This document shows positions 62,908 to 64,000 of a DNA stretch of 64,000 bases, piece by piece (within the stretch, counting starts at the first letter, position 1; the number at the start of each line of letters is the position of its first letter). A model generated the notes under the pieces. The model searched no databases. It had not been told where the DNA came from and saw only the letters and a list, made by a program, of their open reading frames with translations. The stretch comes from Flavobacteriales bacterium (GTDB lineage Bacteria; Bacteroidota; Bacteroidia; Flavobacteriales_F; PHOS-HE28): assembly GCA_016716605.1 (NCBI GenBank), contig JADJWA010000001.1, positions 2,525,001 through 2,589,000 of the forward strand, given 5' to 3'. Both the position numbers and the translations under genes were made by a program.

Positions 62908-64000
62908 TGATCAGCACCTTGCGCACCATCGCCACTCGGCTCCTCGCGGTGGTCCTTTTCGCGCTCGCTTCCTCAACATCCTCGGCCCAGGTCGATGTGG
63001 TGATGGTTTACGGCACTGTGAAGGACCTATCAACCTCGAAGAAGATCGATGGGGTCTCCGTCACCGTGTTCAAGAACGGAGCGAAGCTCGTGGAGGTTCC
63101 CACCAACGCCAGCGGCAAGTACGAGGTGAATCTGGACTACAGCGCGGAGTACAAGGTGATGTGCTCCAAGAAGGGCTATGTGAGCAAGAACATCGTCATC
63201 GATACCCGCAACATCCCGGAAGAGGAGCGGCAGGGCGGCCACGGCATGAACATCGACTTCACCATGCTCCAGGAACTGCAGGGCATCGATTTCAGCATCC
63301 TTCAAGAGGCTTTCGGCAAGGCCAAGTACGTGGGAGCCACGGGCAACTTCGAATGGGACATGGAGTACACCAACCGCATGCGCGAAGCGCAGGTGCAGTT
63401 GATGAAGGAGTATGAGGAGCGCAAGAAGCGTGAGGCCAACGCCGAGGCCGAGTTCGCGAAGCTGATGACGGCGGGCAACGCCGCCATGACGGCCAATGAC
63501 TTCAAGAAAGCCGTCGCCAGCTTCACCGAGGCGCTCACCTTGAAGGCCAACGACCCGGTGGCCACCGCCAAGCTGAGCGATGCCCGCATGCGGCTCGAAG
63601 CCGCCGATGGCGAGAAGAAGCGAACGGAGGAGTACGCCGCGCTGATCAAGGAGGCCGATGCGCTCTTCGGCAAGAAGAATTACGAGGCCGCCAAGCCCAA
63701 GTATGAAGCGGCGCTGGACATCAAAGAGGACGAAGCGCACCCCAAGGCGCGCATCAAGGAGATCGATGGAATCCTGGCCGAACTGGCCAAGAAAGCCGAG
63801 GAAGAGCGCCTGGCCAAGGAGAAACAGCAGAAGTACGATGCGGCCGTTGCCGCCGCAGATGCCGCCTTCAAGGCCGAGAACTGGGACCAGGCCTCGGGCA
63901 AGTACAACGAGGCCAGCGGCATCAAGCCCGAGGAGCGCTATCCGAAGGACCAGATCGCCGCCATCGCCAAGAAGAAGGAAGAATTGGCGAAGAAGGCCGA
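62908..64000 (+). CDS. Secreted TPR / CarboxypepD_reg-like protein (3' end missing)
   Basis: The frame from ATG 62908 stays open to the window edge (364 codons seen, no stop). Signal peptide ends SSAQ; a carboxypeptidase-regulatory-like Ig domain follows (GTVKDLSTSKKIDGVSVTVF), then an ~35-residue Ala/Lys/Glu-rich repeat region of TPR or coiled-coil type (AKLMTAGNAAMTANDFKKAV, AAVAAADAAFKAENWDQAS). It resembles Bacteroidota outer-membrane OmpA-linked TPR proteins; no OmpA domain can be seen because the end is outside. TAAATTGC at 62863-62870 may be the -7 element. Confidence 0.75.

Overview
The window is high-GC chromosomal DNA from a member of the Bacteroidota, most likely an uncultured Flavobacteriales-like lineage. 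The evidence is: several secreted proteins ending in type IX secretion (T9SS) sorting domains; repeated TAnnTTTG-type -7 promoter elements with almost no Shine-Dalgarno sequences; a tmRNA whose tag reads GEVDYALAA; a small bTHX ribosomal protein; many short lipoprotein signals; and a LytS/LytTR pair with a beta-propeller sensor. The species cannot be read from the sequence. No rRNA operon, CRISPR array, complete prophage or transposase gene was seen.

Layout. 0-5 kb (minus): secreted hydrolases (beta-lactamase-like, HELGH protease, M1 peptidase) and a YwqK-like lipoprotein. 5-7.1 kb: pdxH, bTHX with a histone-H1-like tail, trmH and HU, with clear terminators. 7.3-11.1 kb (minus): an overlapping recQ-mpg-fmt-cupin operon. 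11-16.9 kb: branched-chain aminotransferase, a J-domain membrane protein, a CarboxypepD_reg protein, OsmC, prolyl oligopeptidase. 17-21.4 kb: histidine kinases and two single-domain response regulators around a NYN-cold-shock protein. 21.5-25 kb: an orphan RnfD/NqrB-like membrane protein with DUF2330, then a GreA/GreB-like factor. 25-36.5 kb: HAD protein, acs, beta-helix and T9SS proteins, M14 carboxypeptidase, AbgT transporter, Ppx/GppA, tmRNA, and a LYS1-like dehydrogenase. 36.5-43.5 kb: SiaB-like kinase, lipoproteins, and a marR-fadN-fadA operon interrupted by a four-helix-bundle gene bracketed by heptamer arrays. 43.5-48.4 kb: a more AT-rich T9SS protein, a lipoprotein hydrolase, a BRO-N protein, a propeller lipoprotein. 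48.4-48.8 kb: a repeat block and tRNA-Ser(CGA). 48.9-54.2 kb: hydrolase, then a YceI-sensor kinase-LytTR operon. 54.3-59 kb: a T9SS protein and an envelope cluster (haem-motif lipoproteins, OB-fold protein, second YceI, DUF5777 barrel). 59-62.8 kb (minus): site-2 protease, universal stress protein, small membrane and coiled-coil proteins, and an FAD oxidoreductase. A TPR-type secreted protein runs off the right end.

Themes. Envelope and secreted functions dominate. Two YceI proteins, one directly upstream of a two-component system and one in the haem-motif cluster, suggest a periplasmic lipid- or quinone-related module. The clearest unexplained structure is the set of three 28-bp arrays, each four CCANNGA heptamers, around the four-helix-bundle gene in the fad operon. 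A second genome-style signal is the placement of -7 elements 4-6 nt before start codons, implying many leaderless mRNAs.
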